From Verrucomicrobiaceae bacterium (GTDB taxonomy: Bacteria; Verrucomicrobiota; Verrucomicrobiia; Verrucomicrobiales; Verrucomicrobiaceae), in assembly GCA_015075365.1 (NCBI GenBank), contig JABTUN010000002.1:372001-436000 (forward strand): DNA of 64,000 nucleotides, given 5' to 3'. Positions 1 through 8,995 of the stretch are shown here, piece by piece. The notes below the pieces were generated by a model. It was given only the letters and a program-made list of their open reading frames with translations. It did no database searches and was not told the origin of the DNA. Every line of letters begins with the position of its first letter. Positions within the stretch are counted from its first letter, which is position 1. Both the position numbers and the translations under genes were made by a program.

Positions 1-2
1 TC

Positions 3-1679
3 GCCAAGGACTACGACCGCTTGCTGGAGATCACCAATGAGAATGAGCAGGACGACATCGTAAACTATTTCCTGTCCTCCCTGGCCACCGCCTACGACCC
101 GCACACCGAGTACATGAACGTGGACGAGCGCGACAGCTTCAACCAGCATATGACGCACAAGCTCGTCGGCATCGGTGCCTTGCTCGCCACCAAGGACGAA
201 ACGGCGGAGATCCAGGGCATCGTGGTTGGCGGTCCTGCCGACAAGGAGGGTTCCCTCAAACTCAACGACCGCATCATCGCCGTCGCGCAGGGGGACGAGG
301 AGTTCGTCGATGTGAAGTATCTCAAACTCCAGAAAATCGTGAGCATGATCCGTGGGGAAAAAGGCACCGTGGCCCGTCTCAAAGTCATCCCCGCTGACGA
401 TCCCGGTCGCACCGTCATCATTTCCATCACCCGCGACGAAGTTCCCCTGAAGGAAAAGCTCGCCAATGCGGAACTGCTCGTCACCCCGGAGGAGAACGGC
501 AAGCGCCAGAAGATCGGCTGGATCAATCTCTCCAACTTCTACGGCGACATGGAGCGCGGTGAGGTCAGCGCCAGCGCCGATGTCGAGCGCCTGCTGCGCC
601 GCCTGATCAAGGAAAACATCGACGGCCTCGTCTTCGACCTGCGCGATAACGGAGGTGGCTCCCTCGACGAGGCGATCAAGCTTACCGGCTTGTTTGTGCC
701 CACTGGTCCCGTCGTCCAGGCCAAGGACTGGCGCGGTTCCATCTCCTGGAAGGACTGTGAGGAGCCGAAAGCATTGTATGAGGGTCCCATGATCGTCCTC
801 ACCAACAAGGCCAGCGCCTCCGCCTCTGAAATTCTCGCTGCCGCGCTCCAGGATTACCGGCGCGCCCTCGTCGTCGGGGACAAATCAACCTTTGGCAAGG
901 GTACTGTGCAGACCATCCTCGATGTGGCCCGCTACATGCCGTTCTTCAGCAAAAAAGACCGTGCCGGCTCTCTCAAAGTGACGATCCAGAAGTTCTACCG
1001 CATTGCCGGAGGCTCCACGCAGCTCAAGGGGGTCGTCCCTGACATCATCCTTCCCTCCCGCTACGATGTGCTCGACATTGGCGAGGACGCCGCCAAAAAC
1101 CCCCTGCCCTACGACACCATCCCCTCGCGCAAATTCAGCCTCATGCGCCCCGATCCCTTCCCGCTCGACGAACTACGCGCCCGAGTGAAGAGCCGCATCG
1201 ACGCCAATCCCGAGTTCCAGCTCATCGTAGAGGACTCGAAACGCCTGAAGGAGCGAATCGACAAAAACACCCTCTCCCTCAACCTCGCGGAGCGTGAAAA
1301 AGAACGCCTCGAAGCCGAGGCGCGGCGGGACAAGGTCAACGAGGATCGCGCCAGGCGCGCCAAGGAGGTCACCGAGCGCGTCAAGGACAACGGCTTCCAA
1401 GTTTACCGCCTCACCCTCGACAATGTCGATCAGGACAAGCTCGTGCTCGAGTCTGATTTCACCAAAGAGCAGAACACCGGCATGCGCACCGCCAAGAAGG
1501 ACGATGAGGATGAGGAAAGCATGACCGACGGCTCCAAATTTCCTTATGGTATCGAGCCGATGAAATTGGAGGCCGCGCACATCATGCGTGATCTGATCGA
1601 TCTCGAACGCCGCCCCACCACTGCTGACAAAGGTGCCGCTGCCAAGCCCCCCGCCGCCCCGAAGCCCCAGGCACAGTGA
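3..1679 (+). CDS. prc: Carboxy-terminal processing (tail-specific) protease, 5' partial
   Basis: Periplasmic Ser-Lys protease of the Prc/CtpA family (peptidase S41), which degrades or trims proteins from the C-terminus. The frame is open to the left edge, so the N-terminus lies outside the window. Visible in order: the end of the N-terminal helical region (AYDPHTEYM), a PDZ domain at about 150-430, and the S41 core with FDLRDNGGGSLDEA near 640. The active site follows: SASASE at 813-830 (catalytic Ser at codon 819 by alignment to E. coli Prc) and FGKGTV with the Lys at codon 897. The C-terminal helical extension (DUF3340 type, starting at FYRIAGGSTQLKGVVPDI) supports Prc over a short CtpA. 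The last 30 residues are a Pro/Ala tail. Confidence 0.93.
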   Translation, partial: AKDYDRLLEITNENEQDDIVNYFLSSLATAYDPHTEYMNVDERDSFNQHMTHKLVGIGALLATKDETAEIQGIVVGGPADKEGSLKLNDRIIAVAQGDEEFVDVKYLKLQKIVSMIRGEKGTVARLKVIPADDPGRTVIISITRDEVPLKEKLANAELLVTPEENGKRQKIGWINLSNFYGDMERGEVSASADVERLLRRLIKENIDGLVFDLRDNGGGSLDEAIKLTGLFVPTGPVVQAKDWRGSISWKDCEEPKALYEGPMIVLTNKASASASEILAAALQDYRRALVVGDKSTFGKGTVQTILDVARYMPFFSKKDRAGSLKVTIQKFYRIAGGSTQLKGVVPDIILPSRYDVLDIGEDAAKNPLPYDTIPSRKFSLMRPDPFPLDELRARVKSRIDANPEFQLIVEDSKRLKERIDKNTLSLNLAEREKERLEAEARRDKVNEDRARRAKEVTERVKDNGFQVYRLTLDNVDQDKLVLESDFTKEQNTGMRTAKKDDEDEESMTDGSKFPYGIEPMKLEAAHIMRDLIDLERRPTTADKGAAAKPPAAPKPQAQ

Positions 1680-1709
1680 TCGCAGTTGGAATTGAATGGG
1701 ACATCCAAC

Positions 1710-1740
1710 AGGCACGAGAGATCCTGCCATCGTCGTGCCT
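1710..1740 (+). terminator. Possible hairpin terminator after prc
   Basis: An 8-bp perfect stem (AGGCACGA at 1710-1717, TCGTGCCT at 1733-1740) with a 15-nt loop lies 30 bp after the prc stop. A T-rich but interrupted stretch (TTCGGCTTTGTGATCTTTTAG) follows. The long loop and broken T-run make this a weak call. Confidence 0.35.
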
Positions 1741-1777
1741 TTCGGCTTTGTGATCTTTTAGTTTTTATCTTTCCAGC

Positions 1778-2254
1778 ATGACCGTCGGCATCATCACCGT
1801 CTCCGATCGCGCTTCGGAGGGCGTCTATGACGATCTTGGCGGACCCGCATTGAAAAAAGCGGCCGAAGGACATGGCTGGAGCGTGATTGCCGAGGCCATC
1901 GTCCCTGATGATCTCACGCGCATTCAGGAAACCATCCGTTCCTTCAGCTCGCAGGGCTGCGGACTCATTCTGACGACCGGCGGCACCGGCATCGCCGAGC
2001 GCGATGTCACGCCCGAGGCCATCCGTGGCATTATGCGCGTCGAAATTCCCGGCTTTGGCGAGGTCATGCGCATGAAATCGCTCGAACTCACGCCCAACGC
2101 CATCCTCAGCCGCAGCCTCGCCGCGGTAGTCGATCGCAGCCTCGTCATCGCTCTTCCTGGCAAGCCCCAGGGAGCCGTCGATTGCCTCGGATTCGTCCTC
2201 GGAGCCATCCCGCACAGCGTGAAGCTCGCCCAGCGCGTCCCCACGAGCTGCTGA
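1778..2254 (+). CDS. mogA: Molybdopterin adenylyltransferase MogA/MoaB
   Basis: 158 residues, full length for a MogA/MoaB protein. The family adenylylates molybdopterin before molybdenum insertion in the cytoplasm. Diagnostic segments: the N-terminal VGIITVSDRASEGVYDD, the MPT-binding LTTGGTGIAERDVTPEA near residues 68-84, and the C-terminal ALPGKPQGAVDC loop. The start ATG has no clear Shine-Dalgarno; this is common in this window. No other molybdenum cofactor genes are adjacent, so its partners must be encoded elsewhere. MogA and MoaB cannot be separated confidently from sequence alone. Confidence 0.92.
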   Translation: MTVGIITVSDRASEGVYDDLGGPALKKAAEGHGWSVIAEAIVPDDLTRIQETIRSFSSQGCGLILTTGGTGIAERDVTPEAIRGIMRVEIPGFGEVMRMKSLELTPNAILSRSLAAVVDRSLVIALPGKPQGAVDCLGFVLGAIPHSVKLAQRVPTSC

Positions 2255-2273
2255 GCAATTCAGACCTGCGGAG

Positions 2274-2345
2274 GTGGAGTGCGGGAGTAGTGGAGTGTTG
2301 AATCCGTGATAGCATCCGCCCATCACTCCAGTAATCCACCGCTCC
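2274..2345. repeat. Octamer-phased inverted repeat between mogA and lutA
   Basis: The left arm is four 8-mers in register: GTGGAGTG (2274), CGGGAGTA (2282), GTGGAGTG (2290), TTGAATCC (2298). The right arm is three 8-mers on the opposite sense: ATCACTCC (2322), AGTAATCC (2330), ACCGCTCC (2338), ending immediately before the lutA ATG. The arms are imperfect inverted repeats of each other (about 19 of 25 positions by eye). The ATCACTCC word recurs at 32281-32320. Confidence 0.75.
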
Positions 2346-3065
2346 ATGACCGTCACCCTCTTCATCCCGTGCTTCGTCGATCTCATCAGCCCGCAGGCCG
2401 GCATCAGCATCGTGAACATCCTGGAGGGGCTCGGGCATCAGATCGACTACCCGGACGAACTCGGCTGCTGCGGCCAGCCGCCCTTCAACGCAGGCTACTG
2501 GGACGAGGCGCGTGAAGCAGCCCGCCCCGTGCTGAAGCGGCTGCGCGACAGCGAAGCCGTCGTCATCGCCTCCGGCTCCTGCGGCGCGATGCTCAAGGTC
2601 TTCTACAAAGAACTCTTCCATGGCCAGCCGGAAGAAGCAGAGGCGAATGCACTGTCCGACAAGTGCTGGGAGTTCACCGACTTCCTCGTGAACAAACTCG
2701 GCGTCACCGATCTCGGCGCATCGTTCCCGCACAAGGTCACCTACCACGACGGCTGCCACGGCCTGCGCGAGCTGAACCTCAAAAAGCCCGCACGCCAGCT
2801 CCTCGAAAAGGTGCGCGGCCTCCAGCTCGTCGAGATGAAGGAAGCGGAGACCTGCTGCGGCTTCGGTGGCACCTTCTCCACCAAATTCCCGATGATCTCC
2901 ACCGCCATGGGCGAGGTGAAATGCGCCTCCGCTCGCGATACCACCGCCGAATACCTCGTCTCCGGCGATTCGAGCTGCCTCATGCACCTTCAGGGCTTGC
3001 TCACCGCGCAGAAGCAGCCGCTCAAAACAATCCATCTTGCTGAAATCCTCACCTCCCGGGCATGA
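2346..3065 (+). CDS. lutA: L-lactate utilization protein LutA (CCG-domain Fe-S protein)
   Basis: 239 residues, matching LutA/YkgE length. LutA, LutB and LutC form the iron-sulfur L-lactate dehydrogenase complex that oxidises L-lactate to pyruvate. Two CCG (DUF224) modules are visible: the first has PCFVD near residue 9 and GCCGQPPF near 39, with GSCGAM near 78; the second has YHDGCHG and ETCCGFGGTFS near 175. The stop overlaps the next start by four bases (ATGA at 3062-3065), so it is translationally coupled to the fused lutBC gene. Glycolate oxidase GlcF is related but is longer and carries ferredoxin motifs. Confidence 0.92.
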   Translation: MTVTLFIPCFVDLISPQAGISIVNILEGLGHQIDYPDELGCCGQPPFNAGYWDEAREAARPVLKRLRDSEAVVIASGSCGAMLKVFYKELFHGQPEEAEANALSDKCWEFTDFLVNKLGVTDLGASFPHKVTYHDGCHGLRELNLKKPARQLLEKVRGLQLVEMKEAETCCGFGGTFSTKFPMISTAMGEVKCASARDTTAEYLVSGDSSCLMHLQGLLTAQKQPLKTIHLAEILTSRA

Positions 3066-5185
3066 GCGCCAAAACCACTTTCCTAGACGCCGCCACGCGC
3101 CTCACGAACGACCTCGTGCACCGCGAGCGCATCCACACCGGCATGTGGAAGTATTATGACGCCCGCACCCGCTCGCAGGGTTTTTTCCAGGATTGGCAGC
3201 AGGCACGCATTTTGGCCTCGCAGACGAAAAAAGGGGCCATCAGCGCCCTGCACGCGCATTTGGTAGAGTTTGAGCAAAAAGCCACCGCACGCGGCACCGT
3301 CGTGCATTGGGCCAAAGACAGCGAGGAGGCCCGAAAGATCATTTTCAGCATCCTCGAGCGCCGCGAGGTGAAACGCATCATCAAGAGCAAGGTGATGACC
3401 TCCGAGGAAATCCACCTCAACGACCATTTGGAGAAAGCGGGCTACCACGTTCTCGAAAACGACCTCGGCGAATACATCCAGCAGCTCCGCAACGAGCCAC
3501 CGTATCACTTTGTGGCTCCGTGCATGCATCTGAGCATGAAAGAGATCAGCGATCTCTTTGAGGAGAAGCTCAAAACCGCGCCCACCGACGATCCTGAGGA
3601 ACTCACGATGATCGCGAGACGCTTCCTGCGTCAAACTTACCTCACCGCCGATGCGGGCATCACCGGAGCGAATTTCCTCATCGCCGAGACCGGCATGATC
3701 TCCATCACCGAAAACGAAGGCAACGCCCGCCTCACCGGCGCACTGCCAAAGACGATGATCTCGCTCGTCGGCATCGAAAAAGTGCTGCCAAAGATGAGCG
3801 ATCTCGCGCTCTTCCTCCCGATGCTGGCCACCGCAGGCACCGGGCAGCCCATCACCTGCTACAACACCGCCTACGCCGGCCCGCGGCAGCCCGGCGAGAT
3901 CGACGGGCCGGAGGAATGGCACATCGTCCTGCTCGACAACCACCGCACCGCCCTCCTCGCCGATGCCGAGCAGCGCGACGCTCTCCACTGCATCCGCTGC
4001 GGCGCGTGTTTGAATGTGTGCCCCATCTTCAAAAACATCGGCGGCATCAGCTACGGCACGACGTATCAGGGCCCCATCGGCAGCGTCATCACGCCGCATC
4101 TGCGTGGTTTGCAGGATTGGAAGCACCTCAGCGGCTCCTCAAGCCTCTGCGGAGCCTGCACCGCCACCTGCCCGGTCAAAATCGACCTCCATCACCACCT
4201 CCTGCAAAACCGCCGCAACGCCGTGCGCGAAAAGCCCGACGCCCTCGAAGGCCTCGCGTGGCGTCTTTTCGCCAAAAGCATCAACCAGCCCGTCGTGTAT
4301 CAAATCGGCACGAAGCTCGCGAAACTCGCTCAGCCCCTCCACCGCCTCATCTCCGCCACGCCACTGGACCCGATGCGTGCCTGGACTAAAACCCGCCACG
4401 CGCCCGCTTTGGCTCCACAGAGCTTCAAAGACTGGTGGAAGTCCCGCAATCTGCCGCCGCAGCCCACGCGTCCGACCAGTCGGACAAGTCCGACCCTTCC
4501 GACAAAACCTCACGCGTCTCCCAAACGCCCCATCGAAGCCACCACCTCCCGCGAACTCATCCTCGCCCGCATCGAAGAGGCCCTCTCGGACACGCACCCG
4601 CAGCCCTTCGAAGCCACCGCCGCGCAAAAGCGCTCCGTGCTGCCCGCCGTGCACGATCTCGTGCCTCAATTCGCCGCGAACGCCGAATTCCTCCGCGCCG
4701 AATTCCACGCCTGCGCCGATGAAGCCGCCGCGAAGGCCAAACTCGCCGAACTCGCCGCGAAACACGGCTGGAAAAAAGTAGCCACCCATCGCGGCACGCT
4801 CACCGATGCCCTCGTTCGTAGTTCGGGCTTCAGCCCGTTTCTGGACACTACCGACGGCTACGACCGCTTCGAACTCGAAGCCTGCGACGCCGGCATCACC
4901 GAGTGCGACGCCCTCATCGCGCAAACCGGCAGCGTCTTCCTCACCGCCCGCAGCGGCGGCGGCCGCGCCCTCAGCGTGCTGCCGGAGCATCACGTCGTCC
5001 TCGCGCGACGCGATCAACTCCTCCCCGATCTCCCCGCCGGCTACGAACTCATCCAGCAGCGCTACGGCACCGCATGGCCCAGCCTCACCACCCTCATCAC
5101 CGGCCCCAGCCGCACCGGCGACATCGAGCGCATCATCATCCTCGGCGCCCACGGCCCGAAGAAGCTCACGATCGTGATGTGGTGA
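3062..5185 (+). CDS. lutB: LutB-LutC fusion, lactate utilization Fe-S protein
   Basis: 707 residues joining two proteins normally made separately. Residues 1 to about 460 are LutB: an N-terminal LUD domain, then a ferredoxin-like region with CIRCGACLNVCP near 310 and CGACTATCPVKI near 361, which should hold two [4Fe-4S] clusters, then the DUF3390-type tail. A Pro/Thr/Ser-rich linker (about 460-495) leads to a second LUD domain of LutC type, starting ELILARIEEAL and containing ALIAQTGSVFLTARSGGGRALSVLPEHHVVL. It overlaps lutA by four bases, and the pair is enough for a complete LutABC complex. A GGGCTTCAGCCC palindrome is embedded in the LutC part (4824-4837). The stop lies four bases from the convergent downstream gene. 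Confidence 0.92.
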   Translation: MSAKTTFLDAATRLTNDLVHRERIHTGMWKYYDARTRSQGFFQDWQQARILASQTKKGAISALHAHLVEFEQKATARGTVVHWAKDSEEARKIIFSILERREVKRIIKSKVMTSEEIHLNDHLEKAGYHVLENDLGEYIQQLRNEPPYHFVAPCMHLSMKEISDLFEEKLKTAPTDDPEELTMIARRFLRQTYLTADAGITGANFLIAETGMISITENEGNARLTGALPKTMISLVGIEKVLPKMSDLALFLPMLATAGTGQPITCYNTAYAGPRQPGEIDGPEEWHIVLLDNHRTALLADAEQRDALHCIRCGACLNVCPIFKNIGGISYGTTYQGPIGSVITPHLRGLQDWKHLSGSSSLCGACTATCPVKIDLHHHLLQNRRNAVREKPDALEGLAWRLFAKSINQPVVYQIGTKLAKLAQPLHRLISATPLDPMRAWTKTRHAPALAPQSFKDWWKSRNLPPQPTRPTSRTSPTLPTKPHASPKRPIEATTSRELILARIEEALSDTHPQPFEATAAQKRSVLPAVHDLVPQFAANAEFLRAEFHACADEAAAKAKLAELAAKHGWKKVATHRGTLTDALVRSSGFSPFLDTTDGYDRFELEACDAGITECDALIAQTGSVFLTARSGGGRALSVLPEHHVVLARRDQLLPDLPAGYELIQQRYGTAWPSLTTLITGPSRTGDIERIIILGAHGPKKLTIVMW
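4824..4837. repeat. GGGCTTCAGCCC palindrome within lutBC
   Basis: CGGGCTTCAGCCCG forms a 6-bp stem with a two-base loop and reads in frame as SGFSP in the LutC domain. The same 12-mer core occurs at 5607-5618 (inside the SGNH hydrolase gene) and at 62340-62351 (between genes). Confidence 0.6.
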
Positions 5186-5189
5186 AGAA

Positions 5190-5927
5190 TTACTTCATCA
5201 ATTCCTTCACCGTCGGTTCGATGGCATCAGCCCACATTTGGTAGCCTTTGGCGTTCAGGTGGAGGAGGTCGGGCATGATTTCCTTCGGCAGGGTGCCATC
5301 GGGTTGGAGGAAGGTGTTGCCGATGTCTTTGAAGATCACCTGCTTGCCATCCGCGAGCCCTGCGAGGAGCTGGTTGGTGGCGGCGTTCTGCTTGCGCATG
5401 GCGTCCTCAGGCGTCGCGCCGCGGGGGAAGATGGCCAGCATGAGCACCTTGGTTTCCGGCATCTTTTTGAAGATGAGGTCGAGGATCATTTTCACGCCGG
5501 CGGCCGTCTGCTCAGGCGGCGAGGTGTAAACGGCGTTGTTGTGCTCGGCGGCGGGACGCCCCTGGTGGCCGGTGTTGTTCGTGCCGATCATGAGCACGAC
5601 GAGCTTGGGCTTCAGCCCGTCGAAATTGCCGTTCTGCAGACGCCAGATCACATGCTCGGTGCGGTCGCCGCCGATGCCAAAGTTCGCGGCCTTCAGCGGT
5701 GCCCATTTTTGTGCCCAGACATCCTTGCCCGCGCCTTCCCAGCCCTGGGTGATCGAGTCCCCCAGGAAGACGAGCTGTGCCTCGCCCTTCTTGGAAATCT
5801 CGTTGAACGACTCGTGACGCTTCATCCAGCCGCCAGCCCGGGGAACGGGCGTGGTAGCGAGATTGGCGGTCTGGGCGAGGGAAAGGCCCGTGAGGGCCAC
5901 AAGAGCGAGCAGGATGTGTTTGGTCAT
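5190..5927 (-). CDS. Secreted SGNH/GDSL-family hydrolase (PAF-acetylhydrolase-like)
   Basis: 245 residues with an N-terminal signal peptide (MTKHILLALVALTGLSLAQ), so probably periplasmic or secreted. The SGNH blocks are in order: FLGDSITQGW with nucleophile Ser58, NFGIGGDRTEHVIWRL (block II Gly), MIGTNNTG (block III Asn), and DLLHLNAKGYQMW near the C-terminus with the Asp-x-x-His pair. This arrangement resembles the platelet-activating-factor acetylhydrolase-like and sialate O-acetylesterase-like lipases common in PVC bacteria, where they often deacetylate glycans. The substrate cannot be told from sequence. Convergent with lutBC. Confidence 0.88.
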   Translation of the reverse strand: MTKHILLALVALTGLSLAQTANLATTPVPRAGGWMKRHESFNEISKKGEAQLVFLGDSITQGWEGAGKDVWAQKWAPLKAANFGIGGDRTEHVIWRLQNGNFDGLKPKLVVLMIGTNNTGHQGRPAAEHNNAVYTSPPEQTAAGVKMILDLIFKKMPETKVLMLAIFPRGATPEDAMRKQNAATNQLLAGLADGKQVIFKDIGNTFLQPDGTLPKEIMPDLLHLNAKGYQMWADAIEPTVKELMK

Positions 5928-5950
5928 GGTGTGGTGGGAAAAATTGGACT

Positions 5951-6769
5951 CTATGCGGAGGCCAGTACAGCCTCAAGCCGGGCCTTCACCCCGGCAGCTT
6001 TCGCCTCCTCGTGCAAAATCTCCAGCATGGCGATGTAATCGAGGCTCGTGGCCTCGAAGCTGCGGCTTTCCGCTGGTATCTGGTTCCCGAGGATCTCCAG
6101 GGCCTTTTCAAAGTGCTCCTGAGCGGCCGCATTGTCGCGTAGCTCATGGCAAGCAGTGGCCAGATTGCTGTGCGCCTGCGCCACATCGCGGTGATCCGGG
6201 CCGAGCACGTTCTGACGCACAGCGAGGGCGTCGGCAAACATGTCCTTCGCCTGGTCGGGGAAGCCGGCGACGTAGTAGAGGCCGCCGAGGTTGTTGAAAA
6301 GCGTGGCGACGGCCTCGGAGTTGCGGCCGTGACTGGCCTCGAGTGTTTCGAGGGCGCGGAGATAGTGCTGCTCGGCGAGGGCAAACTTGCCGAGACCCTT
6401 GTAGGTCATGGCGAGGTTGTTCCGAAGCTGCGCGGCGATCTCCTTGCTGTCCTTGGTATCCAGCGCCTCGAAGTCGGTGATGGCATCCTCGTAGAAGGAG
6501 ACAGACTCCTCCTCGCGTCCGCTGAAGTCGAGCAGAGTGGCGAGATTCATGCGCACGTTCGCCAGCGCGCCCACGGGCAGCTCCGTGCCTTCGGCGGAAG
6601 TGATCGCTTCGCGGTAGGCGGATTCCGCGGCAGCCGCGTCCGTGTCCCGCTGGGCATCACCGACGAGCTGAAGGGCCTGCACGAGCGCGGGAATCTTCGC
6701 CGGGTCGGCGGCGGCGGCTTCGCGGGCCTTGGCGGCGACGGAACGGGCGGTTTCGAGGGAATCAGGCAT
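5951..6769 (-). CDS. Tetratricopeptide-repeat protein (kinesin-light-chain type)
   Basis: 272 residues, almost all helical repeats of about 42 residues in the TPR_10/TPR_12 style. Examples are AAQLRNNLAMTYKGLGKFALA, VATLFNNLGGLYYVAGFPDQA and VAQAHSNLATACHELRDNAAA, each followed by an ALE or ALAV helix. There is no signal peptide or membrane segment, so a cytoplasmic scaffold or adaptor is likely. It lies between a secreted hydrolase gene and a secreted esterase gene on the same strand, with no sequence clue to its partner. Confidence 0.82.
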   Translation of the reverse strand: MPDSLETARSVAAKAREAAAADPAKIPALVQALQLVGDAQRDTDAAAAESAYREAITSAEGTELPVGALANVRMNLATLLDFSGREEESVSFYEDAITDFEALDTKDSKEIAAQLRNNLAMTYKGLGKFALAEQHYLRALETLEASHGRNSEAVATLFNNLGGLYYVAGFPDQAKDMFADALAVRQNVLGPDHRDVAQAHSNLATACHELRDNAAAQEHFEKALEILGNQIPAESRSFEATSLDYIAMLEILHEEAKAAGVKARLEAVLASA

Positions 6770-6838
6770 GGCTGGGGGTCATCTAGTTTCGTCGATGAGC
6801 GGCCCGCCCGTCAAGAGACGTGTTCCAAAGGAAGCGCC

Positions 6839-8890
6839 TCACTTCGTTTTCACCTGCCAGCGATCATCGAAGAAGTCCGCCGCGACCACTTTGCCGGCTG
6901 TTTCGGCATTGGGAGCCTGCGTGATGTCCAAAATGGCCCAATCGGGCAGTTTGGGGTTTTGCAGCGAGTTCGTGCGGTCATGCGCCTCGCGGAAGGTGAG
7001 ACCCGAATTGATGACCACCTCGAATCCGGCCGATTTCAGCGCCGGGTAGGTCAAAACGGGCACGTGCGTGGCCGCGTCGAAGCTGCCTTTTGATTTCATG
7101 CCGACCTTCTTCGCGTCCCAGGTGAGCGGCAGGCCGCTGAGCACGGTTTGGATGCATGAGTTCGACTCCGGCGTGCCCCAGAGGATGAGGCCCTGCGTTT
7201 TGCCCTCGGCGAAGATGTCTTTTACCTCGGAGGCCTTCACCACGCGCGCATCGCCGCGCATGAGGCTGCGCCAGCGGGTGAGGAAATGCTCGGATTCGGA
7301 CTTCACCCACGCATCGACCGCGGCGGAGGATGATTTCCCATCTGGCAGCACGACAAGGAAGCGCTTCATAAACGCGGTGTCGATCAAACCGGGGTGTGAG
7401 GTGGGCTTGCCGCCTTCCGGGCCTTCGTGCTGAAAGGGCGTGGCATTGCCAAAGTCACGCCACTGGCCGTTTTCTTTGATCAGACGGCAAAGCGAGTTCG
7501 GCACGCGAGGTCCGGCGCTGAGGAAATTCTCGAACTGCGGCAATTCGGGACCGACCATAAGGCTGAGCGTGGTGCCATCGACGATGACCTTCACCTTGCC
7601 GCCGCTTTGGCGTGCCTGCGGCGGAGGGTAGAGCACGATGCGGCACACGTTGCTCGTCTTGAGCTCGATGGTCTGGCCGTCGAGCACCTTCGCGTCGATG
7701 CGGGCGTCCTTCCAGCTTTCGTCGAGCCCGTGGAGATTCACCCACTTCACACGGCCGTAGAGCGGGGTCTTCGTTTGGATGTGAACTTCATCGGGAAAGA
7801 GCTCGCGCCCCTTTGCGACGGCTTTTTCGATCCAGGCCTGCACCTCTTTGATCGTCTCGGGATGATACTTGTGGCCCATGCCGGGGCCGATGAGGTGCGG
7901 CGGCTTCATGCCTTCCTTCGCGAGCACTTCCATCATGTATTCGGCGCTGTCGCGTTGGGCGTCGTTTTCGCCGCTGTAGCTGATGAGCGGCACATTGAGA
8001 AAATTCCGCGCGTAGTCCGGCACGTCGTAAAAACCCCACAGTTTTTGCTCATACCACACGGGATACTTGTCCGGCGTGAGCTTCTGGTAGCGTTTCACAT
8101 CGGCGAAACCGGCACCGGTATGCACGCAGGCCCACTGGTCGGGATAATGCGCGCCGAGATGCCACGCGCCCGCGCCGCCCATGCTGAAGCCGGCGATGGC
8201 GACGCGGTTCGAGTCGATGTTGAAGCGCTTCATCGCATCGTCGCGGCATTCAAACACATCCACCTCGCCGGCGGACTTCCAACCATTGCAGTAGCGGCCG
8301 AAGGGATGGATCACGATGGTGCCCGCAGGCTGGAACTGGCCGGGCTTTTTCGCCATGAGGCGGCTGTAAACGAAGTGCAGATCCGTCGCGGTGTCGCCAC
8401 GGCCGTGGAGCCAGATCCACATCGGCGTCTTCTTCGCTTTGTAATCGAGTCCTTCGGGAATTTCGACGCCGTAGGGCTGTGCGGAGTCGTCGAGCTTCGA
8501 GTAAAAGCCGAGCACCTTCTGCCCGCTGCCTTCGAGCCAGGGCGTCTGGTTCTTCTTGAGGCCGTCAATGCGCTTCGCTGCCTCGTCGAGCAGCGCATTC
8601 GCCTTCTTGAGGCCGTCCTCGGGCTTCTTGTCATACCACTCGTCGAACTCGAGCGCATAGCGCACCGCCTTGAGGAAGATCTCCGCGTCCGCCGCCCGTT
8701 CGTGCTTCTTCACCGCGGCAAAATCGGCGGTGAGTGTCTTTAAGCGTGCCTCAATGCCTGCCTCATGCTCGGCGGAAAGCGCGGCGGTCGGTTTTGGTGG
8801 CAGGCTGCCTTTGAAGGACGCGGTGGCGCCGTTGGGACTCAGTTGAGCGAGGGCAAACGATGGAATCAGGGCAAGGAGAAAGAAGCGCAT
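6839..8890 (-). CDS. Secreted alpha/beta-hydrolase esterase, two-part
   Basis: 683 residues with signal peptide MRFFLLALIPSFALAQ. After a helical region (about 30-115) comes an alpha/beta-hydrolase domain of the PHB-depolymerase/esterase type: the oxyanion region PMWIWLHGRGD, the nucleophile elbow GFSMGGAG with Ser236, an acid candidate in SGENDAQRD, and His in GMGHKYHP. The last 300 residues form a second module containing KVIVDGTTLSL and ending near VVAADFFDDRWQVK. It looks like the C-terminal half of PVC prolyl-oligopeptidase-like proteins and has no catalytic motif I can name. Probably hydrolyses polymer or glycan esters outside the cytoplasm; the substrate is unknown. Confidence 0.8.
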   Translation of the reverse strand: MRFFLLALIPSFALAQLSPNGATASFKGSLPPKPTAALSAEHEAGIEARLKTLTADFAAVKKHERAADAEIFLKAVRYALEFDEWYDKKPEDGLKKANALLDEAAKRIDGLKKNQTPWLEGSGQKVLGFYSKLDDSAQPYGVEIPEGLDYKAKKTPMWIWLHGRGDTATDLHFVYSRLMAKKPGQFQPAGTIVIHPFGRYCNGWKSAGEVDVFECRDDAMKRFNIDSNRVAIAGFSMGGAGAWHLGAHYPDQWACVHTGAGFADVKRYQKLTPDKYPVWYEQKLWGFYDVPDYARNFLNVPLISYSGENDAQRDSAEYMMEVLAKEGMKPPHLIGPGMGHKYHPETIKEVQAWIEKAVAKGRELFPDEVHIQTKTPLYGRVKWVNLHGLDESWKDARIDAKVLDGQTIELKTSNVCRIVLYPPPQARQSGGKVKVIVDGTTLSLMVGPELPQFENFLSAGPRVPNSLCRLIKENGQWRDFGNATPFQHEGPEGGKPTSHPGLIDTAFMKRFLVVLPDGKSSSAAVDAWVKSESEHFLTRWRSLMRGDARVVKASEVKDIFAEGKTQGLILWGTPESNSCIQTVLSGLPLTWDAKKVGMKSKGSFDAATHVPVLTYPALKSAGFEVVINSGLTFREAHDRTNSLQNPKLPDWAILDITQAPNAETAGKVVAADFFDDRWQVKTK

Positions 8891-8995
8891 GGTGAGTGGG
8901 CATCAAACACACCCGGGCTGCCTGTTCCTTCAAGGTTCTTTGCCCCTGTTCCATTCGCGCAGGGAAGACGTATGCCTTCCCCTGCAGCGAAGTTC

